Source: Saussurea involucrata
Lineage: Eukaryota; Streptophyta; Magnoliopsida; Asterales; Asteraceae
NCBI GenBank assembly: GCA_033807775.1
Contig: CM066317.1
Span: 40,551,870 to 40,615,869, forward strand
Reading direction: 5' to 3'
DNA length: 64,000 bases
Below the pieces are notes generated by a model, which was given only the letters and a program-made list of their open reading frames with translations, made no database searches and was not told where the DNA came from. The first letter of the stretch is position 1, and every line of letters starts with the position of its first letter. The position numbers were made by a program, and so were the translations under genes. Below, one piece after another: positions 24,700 to 34,785 of this stretch.

Positions 24700-26364
24700 T
24701 CAGAGAGTTTTAGGTACCCATATCCAAATGGGTCCAGCTTTGTTAGGGGTCTTCAAGTTTGCCTTAGCATTCTTGGGTTTGGTTTTAGCTTATTTTGAAG
24801 AGTCATTTTGTTTCTTCTTACCCTTGAATTTAGCATTCTTTTTTGGTACAAAGATGAAACATTGTGGACTTGAGAAGTGTTGATTTAATCGATACATGAG
24901 ATCAAAACAATTACAATAATGAATGTGCGAAGAGATTTGCTTGAACTTTTCATTGAAAACATTAAATGGGGGCACATAGGCATTACATTCTATCCTAACA
25001 TTTGACTTCCTATTACAAGAAGACCTATGTAGGCTAGTTTGTTGTTTGCAAAATCCTTTGTTGAGAGTAGCCTTCTATAGACCCCTTCTGTGGTGAACTT
25101 CTGCAGGTTTCAATGTCACAGAAGAAAAAGATTTGTTATTTTCAGCCCATTTACCCTTCTGTTGCCATGTTAGTTTTTCTTTAATAGGCCTTAAGGGTTT
25201 TGAAGTCTTTGAACTTGTTGAATTTTGAGAGGACGTTTTCTTTTGTTGTTTGATTTTCTCAAGCTCAAGAGAGGTATTGGCTTGTATACACATGTCCAAT
25301 AAATCTGGACAGATAGGAACTCTTGTGATTTTCTCCTTGGGAGAAATAGTTCTGTTAAGAACTCCAGAGGGTAGTTTAAAATCCTCTGAGTCACAAGGTA
25401 CTATCTCTGACTTAGAGTCAGTCTCAGATTCGTCAGAGGATGAATCGTCCTCATATACAGAGGTTGAGTCACTTAGTTCTCTTTCGACAGAGGCTGGACT
25501 TTCAGAGCATGTGCCATACTCGTTTTCTTCCTTTTTTTCAGGGATATCTTCTAAGGTAACAAAAGTTTTCATCGAGGTTTCCTTAGAGAGATTTTGGCCA
25601 TTATTGAAAGTACTTGGGCATTCATAAAAGTTGTTTTCACCGATTTCCAATAATTCCCTTTTTGAAATATGAGTTAGTTTTTCTTCTGTTGAAGCAGGCA
25701 AGAACTCAGGTGCCTCTGCCGATAGTTTCTTCTCAGAATCTATAGTGCAGACAAAGGCAACCTGAGATTGAGTCTCGGGTTCACCAAACTTAAAGATTCC
25801 TATCTGATCTTGTGTTTTCAGATATTTCTTAGGTTTGGAGGCTCTTTTGACAGAGGCTGATGATGGTAGATCTGTGTTTTCAAACCACACATTTACCATC
25901 TTCAGAGGTTTCCTTCTGTGAGGTTCACCAGAGACTTTTCGCCTTTTGCTTACAGAGAGTAAATTTGGAAAACCGGGTTTTCTTGTACTTCCAATATGAA
26001 ATAGAGACGACAGAGACTTGTTTCTTTTGTTTCCGGTGTATGGATCTATATCACAGAAGCCAATTCCCCGTCTCCCTATTTGTGTATTAATTTTCTCATA
26101 CACCTTCTGTGCATCTTGATATTTCTTGATTAAAAGATGTCTTCTGAGTAAATCTTGACAGAGGACTTCTCTTTCCTTTTGAAAATAATGTTTAAGAGCT
26201 AGGATATTCATTCTGTCGCACTCAACGTCCATAAGTTCTTTAGTCTTTGCTTTTAAGGCTGAGTTAAGTTCAGAAATATTTTCTTTCAAAGGATTTAGGT
26301 GTTTGTTCCAGTTTGTTTCAATTTCTTCCTTTTCTTGAAAGATTTTAGCCTTTTCTTGAGTGAG
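24700..26364 (-). pseudogene. gag: Copia B gag, C-terminal half (coiled coil to WVPK)
   Basis: The frame continues from 28408 after removal of element D: EARL is followed by LTQEKAKIFQEKEEIE. It is helical and rich in K/E with a likely coiled coil (ISELNSALKAKTKELMDVE, FQKEREVL, KKYQDAQKVYEKINTQ). Then come GIGFCDIDPYTG and a long S/E-rich linker (DDSSSDESETDSKSE). The tail has stops at 25075 and 24790 and ends GPIWIWVPK with a TGA at 24700-24702. The corresponding A protein has KYQDAQDVHIKINSQ and GLGFNDLAPFTG. A QDA...KIN...GLGF segment followed by WVPK is usual at the end of SIRE-type gag. Element D interrupts it. Confidence 0.8.
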
Positions 26365-26369
26365 AAGTC

Positions 26370-26633
26370 TGTTGTCCCATAATCAATCGACAAATTCAAG
26401 TATATTGAGAGATCGAGATACAAATGTCATCCTCATATTAGATTTTAATCATGTTAGTACAATAGGATGACTCTCTCTTTCTCTCTACAATTAGCTCCCT
26501 ACATTGTGCCACACCTTTACAAATGAGCCTCTAACCTCTATTTATAGAGACACTCACACAAGTCATAAGCATAGCAAGCTTTACACAAGCTTTACAAAAC
26601 GTTCACATAATTAGGACATTTTCGGTCCTAACA
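26370..26633 (-). repeat. 3' LTR of element D
   Basis: It runs TGTTGTCCCA to GGTCCTAACA. A minus-strand TATAAATAG box lies at 26538-26546. It is followed by the polypurine tract on the internal side. Confidence 0.92.
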
Positions 26634-26647
26634 TTCTCCCCCTAAAG
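26634..26647 (-). other. Polypurine tract of element D
   Basis: The minus strand reads TTTAGGGGGAGAA directly before the LTR start TGTTAGGACC. Confidence 0.85.
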
Positions 26648-27096
26648 TTTTGTAAAGCAAAATCATTAATCTTCAAAAGCTTTAGCTCCTCTCCCCCTTG
26701 ATTTTCTTGGAAAAACTTTAGCGATGCTTTTTCTTCGAATGAAGTCAAGGCTCCCCCTTGAAAGAAGCTCTTACTCTTCTTATTTTCAACAATGAAAAAC
26801 CGGATTCGATGTGCGCCATAACCTCGACTGGATGCACAAGCACATCTTCAAAAAGTAGAAACTCAAGTTCGTTCCGATAAGCTCACAAGAAAGATAACGA
26901 GCGAGTTTTGAGTGACAAACCGAGTGCAATCACAGTGTATAACAAAGAATCCGTCAATGAACCGCGGGTCGAGTATGAATTCGGCTTAAGGGCTTGGTTC
27001 GGATTTGCTCGAAGAAGGAAGCATCATGTAGCATCCACGCTTTATGCTCAATTCCAAGAAAAATGTCCCCCTCCCGAGACTTAGCACGGGGGCATC

Positions 27097-27404
27097 TTTT
27101 GTGCGATAACTTCCAGTGAACAGTAACTATCGGACATGTCTTGTACGACTTTGATCAATGAACAGAAGAAGTCGTACGCCTCTTGTACGACAAGCGCGAA
27201 TGAACAGTAACTGTCGTAGAAGTCTTGTGCGACTAACTCAGGTGAACAGTAACTGTCGCATGGGTCTTGTACGACTAACGCCAATGAACAGTAAAAGTCG
27301 TATGCCTCTTGTACGACTAACACGAATGAACAGTAGAAGTCGTATACGTCTTGTACGACTAGAACCAATGAATAGTAACTGTCGTACGTGTCTTGTGCGA
27401 CTAA
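27097..27404. repeat. 42-base tandem array of hairpin units in element D
   Basis: TCTTGTACGACT-like words start at 27139, 27181, 27223, 27265, 27307, 27349 and 27391, exactly 42 bases apart. A degenerate unit begins at 27097, and the last unit is partial. Each unit also carries AATGAACAGTAA. GTCGTA and TACGAC face each other across TCTTG, giving a 6-7 bp stem with a 7-9 base loop; variants keep G:T pairs. Because 42 is a multiple of three, both strands stay open here, giving artificial 14-residue repeats. A looser series of TTGTACGACAGTTATGA words follows to about 27560. Confidence 0.9.
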
Positions 27405-28124
27405 AATGTGAAGTCGGTCAAATGTTGTACGACAGTTATGAGTTTTAGTATCGTGCGACAGTTATGAGTTTATGAACACTGTGTTGTACGACAATTATGA
27501 ATATTTGAAGATCTATGTTGTCCGACAGTTATGAGTATCATCGTGCGAGAGTTACGAACTTTTTCGACGAACACTTATAACAGCCCAAAAACCTCGATTT
27601 CTTGCTGAATTTCACCCCAAATGACTGCAATTAGATCGTTGCTTCATACCGAACAGATCTGAGAGCGTCTAATCATTAAAACTCAGGTGAAAAAACAGAA
27701 TTCCGGCCAAAATCACGTTTTTCTGGCGATGAGGTACTGTTCATTCCAAAAGTTTATAATTCGCACATTTCTTCACCAAATTCGGATCTGATTGATGCAT
27801 TCTCTTCATAATCAATAGAGAAAATGATCTGAATGGCTAAAATCAATCCATGCATAACAAAATCTTCCGGGTCTTAGATTTTTCTTCAAAAATACCGAAA
27901 AACTTCAAAAACTTCAAAATCACCGAATTGTTCACGTTGATCGATTCTGAAGATAAGAATTGATGTAGAATCGAACAACGAACAGATCTTTAATAGATCA
28001 AGTGATTAGAACACACTTACTTGAAGATCGAACTCCAAAATCTTCAAATTCTTCAAAATTCGGCACTTTTTCACTTGAATTGTCGAGATTCGAATGATCG
28101 TATCGAAGAAATATCTTCAATTCT

Positions 28125-28136
28125 GCTCTTATACCA
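28125..28136 (-). other. Primer binding site of element D
   Basis: The minus strand reads TGGTATAAGAGC, two bases inside the 5' LTR. It differs at one position from the usual tRNA-iMet complement TGGTATCAGAGC seen in A, B and F. Confidence 0.85.
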
Positions 28137-28138
28137 CT

Positions 28139-28402
28139 TGTTGTCCCATAATCAATAGAAAAATTCAAGTATATTGAGAGATCGAGATACAAACGTCATC
28201 CTCATATTAGATTTTAATCATGTTAGTACAATAGGATGACTCTCTCTTTCTCTCTACAATTAGCTCCCTATATTGTGCCACGCCTTTACAAATGAGCCTT
28301 TAACCTCTATTTATAGAGACACTTACACAAGTCATAAGCATAGCAAGCTTTACACAAGATTTACAAAACTTTCACATAATTAGGACATTTTCGGTCCTAA
28401 CA
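28139..28402 (-). repeat. 5' LTR of element D
   Basis: It is 264 bases and the partner of 26370-26633. A minus-strand TATAAATAG box at 28307-28315 is the likely promoter of the element. Confidence 0.92.
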
Positions 28403-28407
28403 AAGTC

Positions 28408-29845
28408 TAGCTTCTCTCTCAAATAAGGTAAGCTTCTTCTAAACACTTTCGCATGTCTTTTTAAGTTCTGTGTGTTCAATATTTAGTTTAAGCAAATCAG
28501 CTTCTGCTTGATTAGTGTAAGAGTCAGAAGTGGATACCTCACTATCGGAGTCGGAGCTGACCTCTGCCATGCCACAGAACAGGGCGTTCTTCTTTTCTCC
28601 TTCGACAGAGGATGTATCTGACTGCCAGTTTTCTTGATTTACCATGAGTGACTTCTGAGCATAATATTCTGCTTTCTTTTTATAGAAAGCAAAATCCCTC
28701 TGAGGGCGGTTTGATTTGCTCCTTCATTCATTGGCGTAGTGGCCTGGCTTACCGCAATTGTAACATCCTTTGTTCTGTGGAGCGTTGCCAGCTTTGTCGT
28801 CTGACCTCTGTCGGTCACCACCTCTATCATTCATGTCATTCGCCCTCTGTTGGTCGACACCTCTGTCGTTCTTGTCATTTGACCCTTCTTTTCCACGATC
28901 ATCTCTTCCGTAGCGTTCATTACCAGACTTCTTCTGATATCCTCTGCTGAATTCCCTTGTCAAAAGTGCTAACGATTTAGCTATAGAGGCCATAGTTGCC
29001 TCCTCTTCTTCCACCACCTCCTCCTTTTCACTATTAACGATCAAGATTTTCTTCTTCTTCTCCTTCTTTTCTTCCACAGCTTTCTCCTTCTTCGGCTTCT
29101 CTTTTGCTTCCGTAGCCTTACTAGCCAGCGCAAGAGGTGCACTGATTTGAGCTTTTGCTTGTGCAATCTGAGGCTCTTGGGCTGCCAATGTTCCATAGAG
29201 ATCCGACAGAGTCCAGGAGTCGAAGTCCTGATTTGTTTGCAGAGACATAGACAACTTGAGCCATTCTTCATTGAGACTCTTTAGGAACATGACATTGTTC
29301 TCCTCAGAAGTTCTGTGGATTCCGAACTTCTTGCACTTGTTGATTAGAGAGTTGAACCGATCATATGTTGTCTGCAGAGTTTCGGTCAGCAGAGCTTTGA
29401 ATGCGTATTACTCATTGATGCATTGGGCTCTGCGGTTCTTCTGAGTTTTGGCACCACCCTCCAGTTGTTTTTCCAGTTCCTTCCACAGATCGTATGCAGA
29501 TTCACACGCATCTAGGGATTGGAAGAGATCATTTGGGATGGCCATAATCAGAAGTCTCTTAGTCTTCTGAGCAACTTCATATTTTGCCCAATCAGGGTCT
29601 GACCAGTTGTCCTTGGTCTTTGGTTTCTCGTGCTCAGGGATTTCTGGAGTGTCGTCTGTGGCAGGTACACGGGGTACTGTGATCATTGGTACGAAAGGAG
29701 GATTGTTGATATAGTAGACGAGTTCTTTGTCAGTACCCTTGAAGAAGTGAATCATTCGTATCTTCCACTGAGGGTACTCATCTCTGAGTAGTGTGGGTGG
29801 CTTGGTTAAAGAACCAGCGGTGAAGAAGTTGTTTGTGTTTGTCAT
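28408..29845 (-). pseudogene. gag: Copia B gag, N-terminal half (UBN2 plus zinc knuckle)
   Basis: ATG at 29845 begins with TAGSLTKPPTLLRDEYPQWK, the opening of copia gag (UBN2 family). FKGTDKEL, LLIMAIPNDLFQSLD and ANQDFDSWTLSDLYGTLAAQE-like stretches follow. A K/E-rich linker and an R/D/N/G-rich repeat (DRG-DxxR) precede the zinc knuckle CYNCGKPGHYANE, whose final Cys codon has become the stop TGA at 28724-28726. The frame continues with FYKKKAEYYAQK and more acidic helix to the D insertion. Further stops are at 29408 and 28439. Gag would form the virus-like particle and bind the RNA. Confidence 0.88.
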
Positions 29846-30132
29846 TTTGAAAGAGGTTGAGAAATCCAGAAAATAGGGTATGAACAGTAAACTTTCAGAA
29901 GATGAAGTGGATGTTTCGAATGGTGTTTATAAGCTTAAAACCTTTGAACAATGCACTAAAATGGAGATTTAACCGTAGTAACCGACTGTAAGTTTACCAA
30001 AGTCGAATAGGTCGAGAATGGCAGAAAAACATAGGCTGTTTTGAAATAAGTGAAGAACAGGTTAAAATTACTCCAGGTTTCTACCAAAAATCATTTTAAG
30101 TGAGGATCTCATGATATAGAAGATCAAGAACC
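29846..30132 (-). other. Leader of copia B
   Basis: Non-coding stretch between the PBS and the gag ATG. It presumably holds the packaging signal; nothing specific is visible. Confidence 0.6.
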
Positions 30133-30144
30133 GCTCTGATACCA
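30133..30144 (-). other. Primer binding site of copia B
   Basis: The minus strand reads TGGTATCAGAGC, two bases inside the 5' LTR. It is complementary to the 3' end of plant tRNA-iMet. Confidence 0.93.
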
Positions 30145-30146
30145 AT

Positions 30147-30889
30147 TGTTGGTTCTTGTTTTGCTTGACAATGATGATTCTATCTAATAGTTCAAACAAG
30201 ATGTAATGCGGAAGCGTTTTTAACGAACTAAAAGATATAATAAGGTAGAAGAACACACAATATCAAATACGTAAACTGTAAATAATACAGATAAATAGCT
30301 CAATAACCCACTGTATAATGATATGAATAGAACACCAAGAATATCAATGATATAACAAGAATTCTGTTCTAATGGTGTGTGTTGTGCAAAGCTTAATAGA
30401 AGAACTCAACATGAGTCTTCTATTTATACTATTTCTAAAGGGGACAAGCTCTAGACAATAAGTACTGAAGGTACAAAGACACTATTCAGGTACTGTTGCA
30501 GGTACAACGTTAATTAAATGCGCCGACTTCTACTAAGGCTAAGACCTATCAGAGTTTGACACGTGGAGTTGTCAGGTCACGCATTGTACGAATGATCTTC
30601 AGGATCTTCATACAGCAGAAATCGTGAGAATCACGATTGTCCTTGTATAGAGCTCTAGTCTTTTATACCACAGAGGCTCTGTCAAGTATGACAGAGTCTC
30701 TGTGGCCTTGTCCGTATTGAAGAGTCTTCTGGTAATTCTTTACTTCGGTCTTCTCGGTTACTCGGCAGAGCCTCTGTCGAAGACTTCTATGCTTCGGTCT
30801 TCTCGGTGACTCGGCAGAGCCTCTGTCGAAGACTTCTATACTTAGCCTATTTTTCAATACTTCTATAAACAGAAAGATTGGAGCTAACA
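30147..30889 (-). repeat. 5' LTR of copia B
   Basis: It is 743 bases and the partner of 13934-14678. The minus-strand TATA box TATAAATAG (30420-30428) is intact here, with a G-box (GACACGTGG) about 130 bases upstream near 30560. The 49-base duplication is at 30743-30840. Confidence 0.93.
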
Positions 30890-30894
30890 GTTTG

Positions 30895-33769
30895 ATTGAT
30901 CATCAGCAGAGAATGGTTCAGTTCTCTCTGGTTCAGTCCTTGGGGTTTGGGGAGGAGTATCCAGAATAATGATCTCTGGTGGTTGAGATGTCGACGCTTT
31001 TGCTGGAGCTTTGATCATTTTGTCTTTGAATATATAATCGCATTCTATTATCTCTGTCTCTGCTGGTGTCATCTCTGTCTCCCCTGGTGTAGTCTCCCCC
31101 TTTTGTTGGTCTGAGGGCTCTCCCTTTTGATGGTCTGAGGGCTCTTTTGCAGCTTCTTCGGCGTCATCATTATCTGAAACCGCTAGAGAGGCTTTGGGAG
31201 AGTCCGGGCTAACAAACTTTCCCTTCTTCTTGGATGGTCCTTCCTTAGGGCTCTCCTCTGTAGGTCTTTTCTTTGAAGCAGTTTGTAGGATGGCATCTGT
31301 GAACATAACAACTGTCTTCTTCAGAACCTCTTCTACCTCTGTCGCAGCAACTCTGATTTCATCTACTTGACTCTCAAAGTTGAATTTATGAGAGTCAAGA
31401 GAAGTCTGGACGTGTTTCTCTGTTGCTTGTGCCTTCTAGATGAATTTTGAGGAAACAATCATCATTCTGCTCAACACCATTTTTCTGAAAGTTCCCATAT
31501 AAGCTCTGTCGATTGGTTGTCTATCGGGGAAGGGCACATCGGCTTCTGGTGCAGTGGCTTCTTTGATGGCTGTCTTGATAGAGTTATTAATCATCTCTGT
31601 TAGAGTTCTGATGTTGTTCTCTGACAGAATGATGGAGGGCACTGGCAGAGTTCTGTTGATTGATTCCTTGTGATTCTCTGCCAATTTTGTTTTCAGATCA
31701 GATATTTCTTTGTTCAGCTTCTCGTCCTCTGCTGCTCTGGTATTTTCCCACTCAGTGAACTTCTGGGAAGTTTCTGCCAACTTTTTGGTTATCTCTTTCA
31801 GCTCTTCTTTCAGAGAAGCATTCTCCTTTTGGATCAGCTCCTCTTTTGTCGCATTGATAAGTTTATACTCATTCAAGGAGTTACTAATTCTATCACAGAA
31901 GCTTTTGAGCTCTGCTCTTGTGATATTATCAGTGGTGGTGGTAACATTGTCTCCAACACATGGATTCAATTCTGCCTCTAGCTCAGAGGCGCCTCCTTCA
32001 AGAGCTGTGTTGATGTTGACTCTTGGAGGACTTTCACCCTGTCCTTGATGTTCCTTTTCAAGGGATACATCTCTGGGTGTTCTGATTAGAGGTTCCTCTT
32101 CCTGCTCAGGTTCAGGAGAAGGAAATCTGATGTAATGGGAAGATCTGTGATCAAGACAGGTCTCCCCGCGTGAAAATAGGTCTAACCAATGTCCCTGAGT
32201 TGGACATAGACTACGCGAGATCCTGAAGATTTCAGGGCTATGTTGTGTTCCATCTAAGCAAGCCACATAGGCTTCAGCGTGTGTATCTGTCCTATTGATG
32301 TCCTGGGGCGATGGGACATCATTACCAAACAAGGATTCCCCAGTTTCGTGCATACCGGAGGCATGAAGAGTTACCTCTGGTGGATTAGGCTGGTTAGGGT
32401 TCGAGGTGTGCACCTCTGTTTCAATGTCCATTTGGCCTTGATTGCCATGAACAGATTTTGTGGTAGCACTGGGAGTTGGGCTAGGAAAACGCACATGTGT
32501 GTTCGCAAGAACATCTTTTTCTATTCTCACATTTCCCTCGGCTCCTAGGGTTTCAGAAGACTCAGAGCTCTTACTCTCAGAATCCTCTCCCTCACTACTA
32601 CCAGAGGAGGACGAACTCTCTGCTACCTCTTCTGCAGTTTCCCTTGCTTCCTCTTCGACAACCTCCATAGGGGATGCTCTATCATGTACTTCCTCCTCCA
32701 CAATATTTTCAGAGGTAGACCCCACTGTGGGTACTCTTACCTCTGGTCTGACCACTTCTTCTTCTTCTTGTACCAGACTAGTGGACTCTAAAGAAGGCTC
32801 ATGACCTATGTATGCTGGGGATCCAACCTCAGGTTCTTGAGGTTGGGCAGCATGTCTATAGTTTTGGATAGAAATGTGTTGGGGGTGAATCAGAGAAAGC
32901 ATAGATTGAGGAACTCTTCTGGTATTAGGGTACATACCTGAGATTGTAGGTTTGAACTTTGACATTACCCATCCAGGAGTTGGATTTCCCTGTTGAGTCA
33001 GTTGCAGAGTCTGAAATGCTTCTCTTATCACAATGCTTATGAGCCTTGGAAATCTGATGTGCTTCAGATTTCTGTGCTCCCCCACAACCCCTCCTTTCGC
33101 CAGAGTATTCGTCTTTACATTCACTGCGTTCAGTAGTTCTTCGTATAGGATAGTGGCATAGTCAAAATGCCTGTTGAAATAAAGACCATACATTATTTGC
33201 AGGATTTCAGTGCTGGCTTGGTCCTGGCTTCCACTTTTGCAGGTTAGTGTACGATTGAGTGTGGAGAACATGAAATTCCACACTGGTGGTAGATGACCTC
33301 TTTTGAAATCTCCAACTTTGGTTAAATCGGAATTGTAACCCAAGAACTTGATGAATGCGAGAAGAACAAGGGCTTTTGGAGGTTTTTCATATGCAGGAAC
33401 TCCTAACTGTTGAGGAGTTTGCATTCCAAATACTCGCCTAATGGTTTTGGGACGAATACGAACAATCCCCGCTCCTCCATCTCTTCCAGAATCCACATTA
33501 CCAATGATTTCTTTTCTTTCTGGGATGAACTGGCAAGTTGTCCACCATTGTTGGACAAATAGCTGTGGAAGATCATTATCGAACTTGGTTATGGCTTGGA
33601 AAACTTCAGATTGTCGAAAGAACTCGACGAACACATGGTAAATGGGTAGAAAGTTGGCTGGATTGACATCGAATCTGTAGTTGTTGTCTACAAACTCATA
33701 GGGTGCTATTACTATTTGATCTACGGGTATGGTTCTGCTTGATTCCGCAGAGTTTGCTTGTTCCGCCAT
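30895..33769 (-). pseudogene. Copia A accessory ORF (aORF), N-terminal and central part
   Basis: The start chosen is the ATG at 33769 (context CAACAATGGCGGA), not the earlier in-frame ATG at 33937, which precedes the TATA box. The N-terminal 300 residues carry FDNDLPQLFVQQWW, FLGYNSDLTKVGDF, LPPVWNFMFSTLNR and IMYGLYFNRHFDYATILYEELL, equivalent to the B and C copies. The centre is acidic and S/E-rich. A coiled coil near 31650-31900 (SLNEYKLINATKEEL, ENASLKEELKEITKKL) resembles that of B. A TAG at 31436-31438 interrupts the frame, which then runs to the element B insertion at 30895 and resumes at 13928. The role is unknown; no membrane segment was seen. Confidence 0.8.
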
Positions 33770-34785
33770 TGTTGCAGGTTTTGAGGTTTGAAGAACACAA
33801 GGAAGATATTTGAACAAATGAGGGAATATTTTGCAGGTTTGAATATTCAGAAAGCGTAAGAATTGAGATGGGTAAATCGAATGGGTATTTATACTCAAAA
33901 TATCTGGCTGGATAACCATCATAGGTACTATAGGCACTTGAGTGTCAGATAGTGGAACGACCTCTACAGTAGAACGTGGAAATAGCTAACGGTTGGTCAT
34001 TCAACCAGAAAATGCCACGTAGGTTTTGGGTCTGACAACTTCTCGGCTATAGAACCGTCATGGTTAGAGATTTGTGGGTGACATGTGGTTGAGGTTCAAA
34101 AATAACCCGCACTTCTGATGACCGCACTTCTGATGACAAGGCAGAAAAATGGCAGAGCTCTGGTGGAACTCTCAGCACATTTTTGCCTCTGTTGAGTGAC
34201 CTTGTCGATTCTTTTCAAGTGACCCAAAAAGTTTCACCTTCACCCTAAAATCATTTGCAAATCCTATATCTGATGTGAGAATAGTCAGAGAATAAGTGCA
34301 GAACTGTCTCAGAGATTTCACCGAGTTCTGGTGATCATCATGAGAGGCTCTGGTGAGATTTCAGAGATCTGGTAAGTTCTTAGACATTATCAAAAAGGTT
34401 TTCATCAGAACAGGTTTTCCCTTCCTTAAAAAGATTTTCCCTTATGTTCAACTAGCAAAGTCATGAAGATTTAAAAATGTTTTGACTTGCTCCCCCTTAA
34501 AACATGCTTATCTTCTTTTTAATCTCCCCCTAAAACGATGAGCTTATTTGACAGATTTATCTTTTCAACTTCCTCTTGATTGTTGCAACTTTTGAAGGAT
34601 TTAAAAAATATTTACAAAAAGAATTTCAAAGAATAAACAGAGTTGAGATGCAAAGAAGAAAAATATTAAAAAAGTATGCTGGCAGAGCTCTGAGATTAAC
34701 AGAGGCTCTGGTAACGAATCCTACCTAACTACTCTGTCAGAGCTCTGGAACGAACATCAGAGACTCTGGTGAAATTTCAACAGAG
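33770..34785 (-). other. Spacer between pol and aORF of copia A
   Basis: About 1.0 kb without a coding frame. CAGAGCTCTG and CAGAGGCTCTG words lie near 34152, 34346, 34681, 34698 and 34737. The candidate aORF promoter occupies the 3' end. Confidence 0.65.
33886..33893 (-). promoter_or_regulatory. Candidate internal promoter (TATA) of A aORF
   Basis: The minus strand reads TATAAATA about 117 bases upstream of the aORF ATG. The leader between them is A/C/T-rich and has no ATG. Upstream, 33956-34095 has ACGT-core words (AACGTGG, GCCACGTAGG). Distance and layout match element B although the sequences differ. Confidence 0.6.

Larger units (their letters stand above)
26370..28402 (-). mobile_element. 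Non-autonomous LTR element D (2.03 kb), TSD AAGTC
   Basis: Identical-length LTRs (264 bases each, about 9 differences by eye) are flanked by exact AAGTC duplications (26365-26369 and 28403-28407). The internal 1.5 kb encodes no retroelement protein. It has a PPT and a slightly altered iMet PBS, so it could be mobilised in trans by an autonomous copia element. Size and structure place it between TRIM and LARD. Its most distinctive content is the 42-base hairpin array at 27097-27404. It sits in the middle of element B's gag. Confidence 0.92.
13934..30889 (-). mobile_element. Copia element B (Maximus/SIRE-like), minus strand, TSD GTTTG
   Basis: LTRs at 13934-14678 and 30147-30889 are bounded by exact GTTTG duplications (13929-13933 and 30890-30894). 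It inserted into the accessory ORF of element A. Gene order is as in A. Excluding element D it is about 14.9 kb. Its gag, pol and aORF each keep a single continuous frame, broken by nonsense codons and by the D insertion, unlike the frameshifted A. It is a distinct family or subfamily from A (different LTRs and only moderately similar proteins). Confidence 0.93.

Noticed and set aside
27097..27404. Regular repeats resembling a CRISPR array
   Set aside because: Units are contiguous 42-base tandem copies without unique spacers, inside a plant LTR element.
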